Shown piece by piece: positions 1 to 8,452 of a stretch of DNA of 64,000 nt; positions within the stretch are counted from its first letter, which is position 1; each line of letters begins with the position of its first letter. A program made the translations under genes and the position numbers. This stretch comes from Georgenia satyanarayanai (lineage in GTDB: Bacteria; Actinomycetota; Actinomycetes; Actinomycetales; Actinomycetaceae). The notes under the pieces were generated by a model. That model saw nothing but the letters and a program-made list of their open reading frames with translations. It did not search any database and was not told where the DNA came from. The stretch spans positions 27,500-91,499 of the forward strand of contig NZ_UETB01000016.1 of NCBI RefSeq assembly GCF_900116375.1. The letters are read 5' to 3'.

Positions 1-1865
1 TTCGCCTGCAGTGCCTGGACCAGGCGGAGCTTGTGCTCGGGGCTGGTGCGGGCGAAGACGTCGTGCTCCGTCGCGAGGGTGCGCAGCTCCTCGTCGGTGG
101 CGGTCTCGAGCTCGGCACCGGTGACGGTCGACTCCCCGATCCCCATCTCCCGCGCGATGGCGGTGGCGGTGCCGGCGTGGTCGCCGGTGATCATCTTGAC
201 GCGGATGCCCGCCTGCCGGCAGGCGCGGATCGCGGCGACGGCCTCCTCGCGGGGCGGGTCGATGATGCCGTAGAGGCCGAGGAGGACGAAGCCTCCTGCG
301 TCGACGTCCTCGGTGCTCACCGAGGTGGCGCCGTCGTCGGCGCGGCGGGCCGCGGCGGCCAGCACCCGCAGCCCGCGGGCGCCGAGCTCGTCGATCTGCG
401 CCTCCCAGAACGCCCGGTCCAGCGGTGCGGTGTCGTCCGGACCAGTGCCCTGGGAGTCGCAGCGGTCCAGCAGCCGGTCCGGGGCGCCCTTGAGGTGGAC
501 GACCGTCCCGTGCGCGGTGCGGTCCAGGGTGGCCATGTACTTGTAGGCGGAGTCGAAGGGGACGGCGTCGACCCGGGCGTCGTCGTCGCCGCGCACGCCG
601 GCCTTGAGCGCGAAGGTGCGCAGCCCGCCGTCGGTCGGCTCACCGGACAGCACCCACGCCTCACCGCGCCGGGAGACGGTCGAGTCGTTGGCCCGCGCCG
701 CCACCTCCGCGAGGGCGAGGACGTGCTGCGCCGTCGTCGTGCCGGCCGGGAGGATCTCGCCCTCGGGCGCGTACCCGGTGCCGGTGACGTCGACGCGGCC
801 GGCGGGCGTGACGACGGTGCGCACCGTCATCTCGTTGCGGGTGAGCGTGCCGGTCTTGTCGGTGCAGATGACGGTGACCGAGCCGAGGGTCTCCACCGAG
901 CTCATCCGCCGGGTGATCGCGTTGCGGCGCGCCATCGTCTGCACACCCAGGGCGAGGGTGATGGTGAGGACGGCGGGCAGGCCCTCGGGGATCGCGGCGA
1001 CCGCGAAACCGATGGCCGCGAGGGTGAGCTCACCGAGCGTGTAGTCGTACAGCAGCGCGCCCAGCCCGAACATCACGACGGCGAGGACGACGACGACGAG
1101 CGACAACGCGCGCCCGAAGGCGTTCATCTGGCGGGTCAGCGGCGTCTCGAGGGACTCGACCTCCTCGAGCATCGTCGTGATGTGGCCGATCTCGGTGTCC
1201 TGGCCGGTGGCCGTGACGACGCCGGTGCCCGAGCCCGCGGCGACGACGGTGCCCGAGAAGGCCATCGACGTCCGGTCCCCGACCCCCGCGTCCGCGGCGA
1301 CCGGGTCGGTGCCCTTGTCCACCGGCACGGACTCGCCGGTGAGCGCCGACTCCTCGATGCGCAGCGCGCTCGCGCGGCTGAGCCGGACGTCGGCGGGCAC
1401 CCTGTCCCCGGAGGACAGGCGCACGAGGTCGCCGGGGACGAGGTCCTCGGCGGGGACGGTCTGCCACGCGCCGTCGCGCCGCACCTGCGCGTCCAGCGAG
1501 AGCATCTGACGGATGCCCTCGAGGGCGTCCTCCGCCTTGCCCTCCTGGACGTAGCCGATGACGGCGTTGGTGAGGACGACGGCGGCGATGACGATCGTGT
1601 CGACCCACTCACCGAGCACCGCGGTGAGCACGGCGGCGGCGATGAGGACGTAGATCATCGGGTCGCGGAACTGGCGCAGCAGCCGCCGCAGCGCGGACTC
1701 CCGCTCCGGGTCGGGCAGCCGGTTGGGGCCGTGCCGCGCGAGGCGGGCGGCGGCCTCCGCGCTGCTCAGCCCCTGGTCGCCGGTGGCGAGCTCGGTGAGG
1801 ACGTCGACGGCGGCGCGGGCGTGGGCGTGGGCGTGGGCGGGAGCGGCTTCGGTGGGTGGCGTCAT
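1..1865 (-). CDS. Cation-transporting P-type ATPase, 5' part only
   Basis: N-terminal 621 residues of a P2-type (Ca/Na/K-like) cation-pumping ATPase in the membrane; the C-terminal part lies beyond the window edge. The reverse strand reads without a stop from ATG at 1865. Visible in order: a His/Ala-rich start (AHAHAHARA), the N-terminal cation ATPase domain, a first membrane pair, the actuator motif TGES near residue 175, the membrane motif PEGLPAVLTITLALG, and the phosphorylation motif CTDKTGTLTRNEM with the catalytic Asp at about residue 336. The nucleotide-binding domain and the start of the HAD hinge (MITGDH) follow. The transported ion cannot be read because the later membrane helices are missing. 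The gene is monocistronic as far as seen. Family assignment is secure, substrate is not. Confidence 0.9.
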   Translation of the reverse strand, partial: MTPPTEAAPAHAHAHARAAVDVLTELATGDQGLSSAEAAARLARHGPNRLPDPERESALRRLLRQFRDPMIYVLIAAAVLTAVLGEWVDTIVIAAVVLTNAVIGYVQEGKAEDALEGIRQMLSLDAQVRRDGAWQTVPAEDLVPGDLVRLSSGDRVPADVRLSRASALRIEESALTGESVPVDKGTDPVAADAGVGDRTSMAFSGTVVAAGSGTGVVTATGQDTEIGHITTMLEEVESLETPLTRQMNAFGRALSLVVVVLAVVMFGLGALLYDYTLGELTLAAIGFAVAAIPEGLPAVLTITLALGVQTMARRNAITRRMSSVETLGSVTVICTDKTGTLTRNEMTVRTVVTPAGRVDVTGTGYAPEGEILPAGTTTAQHVLALAEVAARANDSTVSRRGEAWVLSGEPTDGGLRTFALKAGVRGDDDARVDAVPFDSAYKYMATLDRTAHGTVVHLKGAPDRLLDRCDSQGTGPDDTAPLDRAFWEAQIDELGARGLRVLAAAARRADDGATSVSTEDVDAGGFVLLGLYGIIDPPREEAVAAIRACRQAGIRVKMITGDHAGTATAIAREMGIGESTVTGAELETATDEELRTLATEHDVFARTSPEHKLRLVQALQA

Positions 1866-2003
1866 GGTCCCTGTCGCATCGGCGAGGCGGTACGGCCGGT
1901 CCCATTCTCGTCCCCGGTCGCGCCGTCCGCCTGGGCCCTGTGGTGCTGGTCTGCTCCCGGGGGGTCGAGGCTGCCGCCGGCCGGCCGGTGGCGCCCTCCG
2001 GTG

Positions 2004-2090
2004 CAACAACTCAGCTGTCGGCGGGGAGGGGGTGCGCCGTGTCGGCGAGGAGAGGGTGCGCGTGTCGGCGGGGAGGGGGCGCGCGGACGG
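2004..2090 (+). repeat. Dispersed GC-rich repeat, copy A (head plus three degenerate units)
   Basis: Between the ATPase start and the AMIN-like gene. It begins with AACTCAGCTGTCGGCGGGGA, followed by two further units carrying TGTCGGCG and GGGAGGGGG. The same core recurs at 11995-12081 (opposite strand), 12586-12656, 15752-15830 and, diverged, at 31336-31500. No gene is evident here. Confidence 0.7.
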
Positions 2091-2126
2091 CGGGTGACCG
2101 GCCGACGTGACCGGCCACCCGCCGTC
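2086..2126 (-). terminator. Hairpin after AMIN-like gene
   Basis: Perfect 11-bp inverted repeat, GACGGCGGGTG (2086-2096) and CACCCGCCGTC (2116-2126), just past the stop of the minus-strand gene at 2132. It lacks a clear T-tract, and its distal arm overlaps the end of repeat copy A. Confidence 0.5.
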
Positions 2127-2131
2127 GGGCC

Positions 2132-2683
2132 CTACCAGCGGTGGGCGACGTCGATGACGAGCCGCGAGCCGGAGCCCGGGCCGTCGAGGACGAACACCCG
2201 GAAGGGCAGCCGGGCCCGCACGCCCAGCCCGATCGTCGTCTGGCCCTCGAAGCTCCCGCCGAAGGCGATCTGGCGGAAGGTCGAGTAGCCGCTGACGTTG
2301 CGCAGCTCCTTGCGATTCGACGGGGTGTAGGTGCTGCGCCCCGTCACGGGGTTGTAGGTCGGGGCGTGCGCCACGACCTCGAGCCTGGCGCCGCCGCGCA
2401 GCGGGACGCGGGCCCCGCTGCCCTCGGCGTACACCTGGTCGACGTAGCGCACCGAGTAGCCGCGCACGTCACCGCGGACGTCGATGACCATGCGGTCGTA
2501 GCAGGAGTGCTCGCCCGCGCGGACGTTCGTGATCGACGTGAGGGACGAGCCGGGGCTCTGCGCCTTGGCGAGCGAGCCCCACGTGATGCCGCAGTAGGGG
2601 GCGGCCTGTGCTGAGGCACCCATCGGGAGGACGAGTGCGAACCCGAGGACGAGTCCGAGGAGGAGCCTGGTCAAGCGCTTCAT
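2132..2683 (-). CDS. Secreted AMIN-like domain protein
   Basis: 183-residue exported protein of unknown function. The start ATG at 2683 has a good ribosome site (AAAGGGG) and begins a clear signal peptide, MKRLTRLLLGLVLGFALVLP, ending at AQA-AP. The mature part resembles the short AMIN-like beta domains common in actinobacterial secreted proteins: a conserved start around CGITWGSLAK, a central CYDRMVIDVRG, and an end reading GSRLVIDVAHRW. Two Cys (in YCGITW and HSCYD) could form a disulfide. It stands alone, divergent from the TetR gene. Cell-wall or envelope binding is inference from the family; no catalytic motif is visible. Confidence 0.75.
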   Translation of the reverse strand: MKRLTRLLLGLVLGFALVLPMGASAQAAPYCGITWGSLAKAQSPGSSLTSITNVRAGEHSCYDRMVIDVRGDVRGYSVRYVDQVYAEGSGARVPLRGGARLEVVAHAPTYNPVTGRSTYTPSNRKELRNVSGYSTFRQIAFGGSFEGQTTIGLGVRARLPFRVFVLDGPGSGSRLVIDVAHRW

Positions 2684-2797
2684 CGCGATCCCCTTTCCAG
2701 GGAGTGACCGCGGGCGGCAGCGTGCTGCTCGCGTGGTGGCGCGCAACCTACTCCCGGCGGAGGGCCGGCGGAAGAGCCGAACGGGCAGCGTGTGTGC

Positions 2798-2830
2798 CAC
2801 TGCACAGCGGGCAAACTTGCACGCAGTGCA
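2798..2830. promoter_or_regulatory. Candidate TetR operator upstream of the regulator
   Basis: Inverted repeat CACTGC (2798-2803) and GCAGTG (2823-2828), with a tighter palindrome TGCACGCAGTGCA at 2818-2830, 22 nt before the TetR start. Position suits autoregulation and control of the MMPL gene downstream. Inferred from symmetry and position only. Confidence 0.4.
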
Positions 2831-2852
2831 CCAACGACAGACACTCGGTCGT

Positions 2853-3464
2853 ATGTCCGAATCGACCGGTCGCCGCGAGGTCAACAAGGCGCGCACCCGC
2901 CTGGCCCTCGTGGACGCCGCTCGCGAGCTGGCCCGTGAACGTGGGCTCGAGGACGTGACGGCCGAGGACATCGCCGACCGCGCCGGCGTCTCCCGGCGGA
3001 CCTTCTTCAACTACTTCTCCGGCATCGAGGCGGTGGTCGCGGCCGGCCTGGCCGAGCCGCTCGAGCGGATGGCCGACGCGCTGCGCCGTCGTCCCGCCGA
3101 GGAGGAGCCGCTCGTCGCGATCCTCGCCGCCCTGCGCGAAGAGCCGCTCGGGGCGGAGATCCTCCTCGGCTGGCTCCCCACGACACCGGGCAGCTCGCTG
3201 CGCGGCCGCGAGCTCCAGCTGCGGGTCTGGCAGCACCACGAGGACTGGCTCGTCGACGTCCTCCGCGACCGCCTCGGCGACGAGGACGACCTGCGGGTCC
3301 GTTCCCTCGCCGCAGCCGTCATGGCGCTGTTCGAGACGGTCCAGCGAGCCTGGCTGCCGACCGCCGTCGGCCGCGACCCGCACGACGCCGTCGCCGCCTT
3401 CAACACCACCCTCGAGCAGGTCCTCACGCACGCCGACGCCGGATGGCGCCGGCCCACGTCCTGA
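2853..3464 (+). CDS. TetR/AcrR family transcriptional regulator
   Basis: 203-residue one-component repressor. The N-terminal helix-turn-helix is clear: NKARTRLALVDAARELARER, then VTAEDIADRAGVSRRTFFNYF at about residues 35-55. The C-terminal half is the variable ligand-binding domain. I start at ATG 2853, which puts the HTH at the usual distance from the N-terminus; the frame is open further upstream but runs through the likely operator. The MMPL exporter starts 45 nt after its stop on the same strand, a standard repressor-exporter arrangement, so the likely job is sensing the exported compound. The ligand is unknown. Confidence 0.88.
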   Translation: MSESTGRREVNKARTRLALVDAARELARERGLEDVTAEDIADRAGVSRRTFFNYFSGIEAVVAAGLAEPLERMADALRRRPAEEEPLVAILAALREEPLGAEILLGWLPTTPGSSLRGRELQLRVWQHHEDWLVDVLRDRLGDEDDLRVRSLAAAVMALFETVQRAWLPTAVGRDPHDAVAAFNTTLEQVLTHADAGWRRPTS

Positions 3465-3509
3465 CGTCACTTCTCTCACGGCACCACCACTCTCCGGAAG
3501 GAACCCCTC

Positions 3510-6083
3510 GTGGCCTCACTCCTGCACCGCCTCGGACGATGGAGCGCCCAGCACCGCTGGGCGACCGTCGTCACGTGGCTCGTCGTCATCGCGCTCGCCG
3601 CGACCGGCGCCGCCACGCTCAGTGAGCCGCTGAGCGACGAGTTCAGCATCCCCGGCAGCCGCTTCCAGGTGGTGCTCGACGACCTCCAGGAGGAGATCCC
3701 GGAGGCCGCCGCGGGCATCGGGACCGTGACCTTCTCCGTGGAGGACGGCTTCACCGACGAGCAGCGCGCCGCCGTCGCCGACGTCACCGAGCGGTGGAGC
3801 GCGCTGGACGGCGTCGTCGGGGCCACCGACCCCTTCGCCACGCAGGAGCAGCTCGACGGCAGCCTCGAGGAGATCGAGGCCGGCCGCGCCGAGCTCGCCG
3901 CGGGGCGGGAGCAGCTCGAGGCGGGCCGCGCCGAGCTCGAGGCGGGACGCGAGCAGCTCGAGGCCGCCGAGGCCGAGCTCGCCGCGGGCCGGGAGCAGCT
4001 GGAGGCCCAGCGCGCCGAGCTCGAGGCCTCGATCGACATGATGCCGCCGGCTATGGCCGCCGGGGCCGAGCAGGAGCTCGCCGCAGCCGAGGCCGAGCTG
4101 GCCGCCGGGGAGGAGCAGCTCGCCGCCAGCCGCGCCGAGCTCGAGGCCGGTGAGGAGGAGCTCGCCGCCGCCGAGGCGGAGATCGCCGCCGGGGAGACCC
4201 AGCTCGACCAGGGCGAGCGGCTCGCCGAGCTCACCGACGGCCTGCGCCAGGTCTCCGAGAACGGCACCGTCGCCATGACGCAGGTGCAGTTCGAGTCCGC
4301 GGGTGGGCAGCTCGACCCCGAGGTCACCGCGGAGGTCCAGGAGATCGGTGACACGCTCGCCGACGAGGGCGTCGAGGTGAACTACAGCGCCGAGATCGTC
4401 TCCGACATCTCCTCCATCCTCGGCCCGGCCGAGGTCGTGGGTGTCGTCGTCGCAGTCGTCGTCCTCCTCGTCCTGCTCGGGTCCCTGCTCGCCGCGGGTC
4501 TGCCGCTGCTCACCGCGCTCGTGGGTGTGGGCGTCGGTGTCGGCGCCTCGCTGGCGCTCAGCGGCGTCGTGGAGATGACGAGCGTGACCCCGGCCCTGGC
4601 CCTCATGCTCGGCATGGCCGTGGGCATCGACTACTCCCTGTTCATCCTCAACCGCCACCGCATGCAGCTGGCCGACGGCATGAGCGTGCGCGACTCGATC
4701 GCCCTCGCCACCGGCACCGCCGGCAACGCCGTCACCTTCGCCGGCGCGACGGTCGTCATCGCGCTCGCCGCGCTCGGCCTCACCGGCATCCCCTTCCTCG
4801 GCGTCATGGGCTACGTCGCGGCGGGCACCGTCGTCGTCGCCGTCCTCGCGTCGGTCACGCTCACCCCGGCACTGCTGTCCTTCCTCGGGGAGCGGGTGCT
4901 GCCGGCCAAGCAGCGCACGCGCCTGGCGCGCAAGAACGGCGCCGACTCCCGCGGCTGGGCCTACAAGGTCCAGCAGCACCCGTGGCTCGCGATCATCGGC
5001 GTCGTCGCCATCACCGGGCTGCTCGCGATCCCCACCACCCAGCTGCGCCTGGGGCTGCCCGACGGCAGCCAGGAGGCGGCCGACTCGACCGCCTACCGCA
5101 CCTACGACCTCATCCGGGACAACTTCGGGGCGGGCGCCAACGGCCCCATCATCGGCGTCGCCACCCTGGAGGAGCCGACGCAGGACGAGGCCGCCCTCAC
5201 CGCGACCCAGCTCGACATCGCCGAGGACCTCCTCGCCGTCGACGGCGTCCAGTACGTCGTGCCCTTCGGGACGAGCGAGGACGGCGACACCCTCGCCTTC
5301 CAGGTCATGCCGGCCGACGGCCCGTCGGAGGAGTCCACGGTCGCGCTGGTCAACACGCTCCTGGACAGCGAGGACGAGCTCGGTGCCGCGCACGGCGTCC
5401 AGATGGGCTTCACCGGGCAGACCGTGGCGAACATCGACATCTCCGACCAGCTGGCCGACGCGCTGCCGCTCTACCTGCTCGTCGTCGTCGGGCTCTCGCT
5501 CGTCCTGCTGCTCCTCGTGTTCCGCTCGATCTGGGTGCCGCTGCTCGCCTCGGTGGGCTTCCTCCTCACGGTCGTCGCCTCCTTCGGCGCCGTCGTCGGG
5601 GTGTACCAGCTCGGGTTCCTCTCCGACCTGTTCGGGGTCAACGAGGCGGGGCCCATCCTCAGCTTCCTGCCGGTGCTCCTCATCGGGGTGCTCTTCGGCC
5701 TGGCGATGGACTACCAGGTGTTCCTCGTCTCGGGGATGCGCGAGGCGCACGTCCACGGGGCCGACGCGCGCGTCTCCGTCGTGCGCGGCTTCAACCAGAG
5801 CGCGCGGGTGGTCACGGCCGCGGCGATCATCATGATCTCCGTCTTCGGCGGCTTCATCTTCGCCCACCTCGCGATGATCCGGCCGATCGGCTTCGGCCTG
5901 GCCTTCGGCGTGCTCGTCGACGCCTTCCTCGTGCGGATGACGCTGACCCCGGCCGTGCTCAGCCTGCTCGGGGAGAAGGCGTGGTGGCTGCCGCGCTGGC
6001 TCGACAAGATCCTGCCGAACGTCGACGTCGAGGGCGCCAAGCTCGAGCGTCAGGTGGTCGCCGAGGAGCGCGAGACCGTCTAG
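3510..6083 (+). CDS. MMPL family RND-type exporter with long coiled coil
   Basis: 857-residue membrane exporter of the MMPL branch of the RND superfamily, which moves lipids or hydrophobic compounds using the proton gradient. GTG start at 3510 is preceded by GGAAGGAA. There are two MMPL halves: TM1 at residues 18-36, a helix bundle from about 310 to 480 (GMAVGIDYSLFILNRHR), a second extracytoplasmic domain, and a second bundle from about 650 to 830 (FGLAMDYQVFLVSGMREAH). The first outer domain carries a highly regular Ala/Glu/Leu/Arg heptad stretch (repeats of AELxAGREQLEAG) at about residues 118-238, broken by a short Met/Pro-rich turn (DMMPPAM); this predicts an antiparallel coiled-coil hairpin. 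Cotranscription with the upstream TetR gene is likely. Confidence 0.9.
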   Translation: MASLLHRLGRWSAQHRWATVVTWLVVIALAATGAATLSEPLSDEFSIPGSRFQVVLDDLQEEIPEAAAGIGTVTFSVEDGFTDEQRAAVADVTERWSALDGVVGATDPFATQEQLDGSLEEIEAGRAELAAGREQLEAGRAELEAGREQLEAAEAELAAGREQLEAQRAELEASIDMMPPAMAAGAEQELAAAEAELAAGEEQLAASRAELEAGEEELAAAEAEIAAGETQLDQGERLAELTDGLRQVSENGTVAMTQVQFESAGGQLDPEVTAEVQEIGDTLADEGVEVNYSAEIVSDISSILGPAEVVGVVVAVVVLLVLLGSLLAAGLPLLTALVGVGVGVGASLALSGVVEMTSVTPALALMLGMAVGIDYSLFILNRHRMQLADGMSVRDSIALATGTAGNAVTFAGATVVIALAALGLTGIPFLGVMGYVAAGTVVVAVLASVTLTPALLSFLGERVLPAKQRTRLARKNGADSRGWAYKVQQHPWLAIIGVVAITGLLAIPTTQLRLGLPDGSQEAADSTAYRTYDLIRDNFGAGANGPIIGVATLEEPTQDEAALTATQLDIAEDLLAVDGVQYVVPFGTSEDGDTLAFQVMPADGPSEESTVALVNTLLDSEDELGAAHGVQMGFTGQTVANIDISDQLADALPLYLLVVVGLSLVLLLLVFRSIWVPLLASVGFLLTVVASFGAVVGVYQLGFLSDLFGVNEAGPILSFLPVLLIGVLFGLAMDYQVFLVSGMREAHVHGADARVSVVRGFNQSARVVTAAAIIMISVFGGFIFAHLAMIRPIGFGLAFGVLVDAFLVRMTLTPAVLSLLGEKAWWLPRWLDKILPNVDVEGAKLERQVVAEERETV

Positions 6084-6100
6084 GTCCCCGCCCGCCGCCG

Positions 6101-6136
6101 AGGGTGCGGGTCCCGCCGAGGCGGGGCCCGCACCCT
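6101..6136. terminator. Bidirectional terminator between MMPL and nnrD
   Basis: 16-bp stem AGGGTGCGGGTCCCGC / GCGGGGCCCGCACCCT with one G-T wobble and the 4-nt loop CGAG (6117-6120). It sits between convergent genes ending at 6083 (+) and 6147 (-). Confidence 0.8.
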
Positions 6137-6146
6137 TGTGCGTGTG

Positions 6147-7019
6147 TCAGGTCCCGCCGAGCTCGCCGAGCACGGTGGGCAGCACGCCGAGGAGCTCCCG
6201 GGCGAGGTAGCCGACGTCGCCCACCGTGCCCGCGAGCCGGTCCCCGGCCGCGGAGTGCAGGTGGGTGCCCCAGGCGGCGGCCTGCCCCGGGCCGGCCCCG
6301 CGGGCGAGCAGCCCGGCGACGGCGCCGGCGAGGACGTCGCCGCTGCCCGAGGTGCCGAGCCCGCGGTTGCCCGCCACCTTGCGCCGCAGCCGCCCGTCCG
6401 CGGCGACGACGTCCCCGCAGGTCACCGCGGCGCCGTAGCGCTCGGCGACGGCGCGCACGGCTGCCGGGAGGTCGTCGTCGGCGACGCCGTCGACGTCGAG
6501 GAGGTGGGCGATCTCGTCGGCGTTCGGCGTGAGCACCAGCCGGCCGTGCAGGGACGGGGCGAGGCCGGGCAGACGCGGCAGCACCCCGACGGCGAACGCG
6601 TCGAGGACCAGGGGCACGTCGCCGTCCACCCGCTCGAGCACCCCGGCGAGGAGGGTGACGGTGCTGTCCGGGTCGCTCAGGCCCGGGCCCACGAGCACCG
6701 CGGACGCACGGCCCAGCTTGCGCTCCAGGGGGCCGAGCCCGCCACCGGTGAGCGCGCCGTCGTCGTCCTCCTCGAGGGAGGTCACCCCCGCCTCCGGGAC
6801 GGCGACGGCGAGGGCCGGCGCGACCGAGGCGGCGACGGCGAGCGAGAGCTTCCCGGCGCCCACACGCAGGGCCGCGAGCCCGGACAGCAGGACCGCACCG
6901 GGCGAGCCGGCGGACCCGCCGACGACGACGACGGCGCCCCGCGCGTACTTGCCCTGCCCGGGCTCGGGCAGGGGCCACTCCCGCAGGGTGCCGGGCGTGA
7001 GCGCCGGCAGGTCCGTCAC
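6147..7019 (-). CDS. nnrD: ADP-dependent NAD(P)H-hydrate dehydratase (YjeF C-terminal type)
   Basis: 290-residue ribokinase-fold repair enzyme that dehydrates damaged (S)-NAD(P)HX to NAD(P)H using ADP. Visible family features: VVVVGGSAGSPGAV near the N-terminus, LVLTPNADEIAHLL around residue 160, and the anion-hole and catalytic motif GLGTSGSGDVLAGAVAGLLA around 215-235 with the catalytic Asp in GSGD. Only the dehydratase domain is present; the epimerase (YjeF N) domain that is often fused is absent here. The GTG start at 7019 overlaps the stop of the upstream phosphatase gene by 4 nt (GTGA), so the two are translationally coupled. The alternative, a hydroxymethylpyrimidine-type kinase, is less likely because the full YjeF signature is present. 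Confidence 0.88.
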   Translation of the reverse strand: MTDLPALTPGTLREWPLPEPGQGKYARGAVVVVGGSAGSPGAVLLSGLAALRVGAGKLSLAVAASVAPALAVAVPEAGVTSLEEDDDGALTGGGLGPLERKLGRASAVLVGPGLSDPDSTVTLLAGVLERVDGDVPLVLDAFAVGVLPRLPGLAPSLHGRLVLTPNADEIAHLLDVDGVADDDLPAAVRAVAERYGAAVTCGDVVAADGRLRRKVAGNRGLGTSGSGDVLAGAVAGLLARGAGPGQAAAWGTHLHSAAGDRLAGTVGDVGYLARELLGVLPTVLGELGGT

Positions 7020-7783
7020 CGGGCGTCCCCCGCGCCGTGCTCGGAGGGCACCTGCTCGTCCGACGGCGAGTGCTGGGCGGTCACCGGCACGCCCCGGTCG
7101 CGGAGGTGGTCGGCGGCGTTGAACTCGGCGAGCGTCCAGGTGTCCGCGTCCTCCTCGCGCACGAGCCGGGTGACCGCGGCGTTGCGCACCGTGCTCGTGC
7201 GACCGACGTCGAGCACGGTCGCCTCGTCCATCCCCTCGCAGACGTAGCGGAAGACGAGGAGCACGGCGTCGTGGCAGGTGATGAGCACCCGGCGGTGGCG
7301 GCGCTGACGCTCGAGGTCGGCGAGCACCGAGCGCACGCGCAGCGCGATGTCGGCCCACGACTCCCCGCCCGAGGGGCGGTAGTAGAACTTCCCGAGCCAC
7401 TCGCGGCGCTCGGCCTCCTCCGGGTAGCGGTTGCGGACCCCGGCGTCGGTCAGGGTGTCGGTGATGCCGAGGTCCCGGTCGCGCAGCCGCTCGTCCAGAC
7501 GCACCGGCAGGTCGAGGCCGGCGACGTCCAGCGCCGTGCGCGCCGTGTCGTGCGCGCGACGGAACGGGGAGGACCACACGGCGTCGGGGCGCTCCGCCCC
7601 GGGCCGCTCGCGCAGCCACCGGCCCAGCGCCTGCGCCTGCTCCACACCGGTGGGGGAGAGGTCGACGTCGGCGTCCCTGGCCGGGACGTCGATGACCTCG
7701 GCACCGGACTGCCGTGCCTCCGCGGCGGCGACGTTCCCCAGGCTCTCCCCGTGGCGGACGAGTATCAGCTCGGTAGCACCCAT
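7016..7783 (-). CDS. Histidine phosphatase family protein
   Basis: 255-residue member of the phosphoglycerate mutase-like histidine phosphatases. The N-terminus carries the phosphoacceptor motif LILVRHGESLGN, later GGESWADIALRVRSVL and the second catalytic His in ITCHDAVLLVFRY. Substrate cannot be read; small sugar phosphates or nucleotides are usual. I chose ATG at 7783 because the RHG strand follows at once; GTG at 7810 would add nine residues and also has a purine-rich upstream stretch. It is the first gene of a two-gene unit with nnrD, overlapping it by 4 nt. This pairing suggests housekeeping metabolite repair, which is inference. Confidence 0.85.
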   Translation of the reverse strand: MGATELILVRHGESLGNVAAAEARQSGAEVIDVPARDADVDLSPTGVEQAQALGRWLRERPGAERPDAVWSSPFRRAHDTARTALDVAGLDLPVRLDERLRDRDLGITDTLTDAGVRNRYPEEAERREWLGKFYYRPSGGESWADIALRVRSVLADLERQRRHRRVLITCHDAVLLVFRYVCEGMDEATVLDVGRTSTVRNAAVTRLVREEDADTWTLAEFNAADHLRDRGVPVTAQHSPSDEQVPSEHGAGDAR

Positions 7784-7936
7784 GGGCGGCAACGTAACCG
7801 AGCCGCCCACCGCCCGCTCGCCGTGGTGGCGCGCGGCCGAGCCTCGAGGAGGACCCGGTCCTGGCCTCGCGGCTGATGGGGCGGCACCGGTTCTTCCCTA
7901 GTCTGGTGGCCGACCCCCGCACACCAAGGAGCCCCT

Positions 7937-8452
7937 GTGCCCGAACCCACCACCCCCGCCGCCGACGACGGTGCACCGCGCCCACCCCGGCACCGCGTCG
8001 CCCCGCGGGCACGGACCTACTGGCTCCTCGCGCGCGCGATCACGCTGGTTCTGGTCTGGGTCCTCACCCTCGTCCCCGCCGCGCTGTGGGAGGGCGGACG
8101 GACGTGGCTGCTCGTCGCGGCCGGTGTGCTCACCGCGCTGCTGCTCCCCGGCGTCGTCCTGGCGCCGTGGCTGCGGTACCGCACCCACCGGTGGGAGGCG
8201 ACCGGCACCGCCGTCTACTCGCGGACCGGGTGGCTGGGCCGGGAGTGGCGGATCGCGCCGCTCTCGCGCGTGCAGACGGTCGAGGCCAGGCGCAACCTCC
8301 TGCACCGGGCGCTCGGGCTGGCCGCCGTCTCGGTGACGACGGGGTCCGCCCAGGGCGCCGTCGAGATCCAGGGGCTGCGGGCCGACGTCGCCGAGGAGCT
8401 CGTCACCCAGCTCACCGACGCCGTCGCCCGCACCAGGGGGGACGCGACATGA
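7937..8452 (+). CDS. PH domain-containing membrane protein (YdbS-like)
   Basis: 171-residue membrane protein with a bacterial PH-like domain. Pro-rich cytoplasmic N-terminus, two membrane helices at about residues 30-75 (ITLVLVWVLTLVPAALW and WLLVAAGVLTALLLPGVVLA), then the PH beta-domain (HRWEATGTAVYSRTGWLGREW, followed by IAPLSRVQTVEARR). GTG start at 7937, with AAGGAG a few bases before. It overlaps the larger PH-domain gene downstream by 4 nt (ATGA), the same two-gene order as Bacillus ydbS-ydbT. In Bacillus these proteins are linked to resistance to some cell-wall-active bacteriocins; transferring that role here is inference. Confidence 0.82.
   Translation: MPEPTTPAADDGAPRPPRHRVAPRARTYWLLARAITLVLVWVLTLVPAALWEGGRTWLLVAAGVLTALLLPGVVLAPWLRYRTHRWEATGTAVYSRTGWLGREWRIAPLSRVQTVEARRNLLHRALGLAAVSVTTGSAQGAVEIQGLRADVAEELVTQLTDAVARTRGDAT

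Noticed and set aside
33..2288. 751-codon plus-strand frame
   Set aside because: Antisense to the P-type ATPase and the AMIN-like gene; composition is a high-GC shadow.
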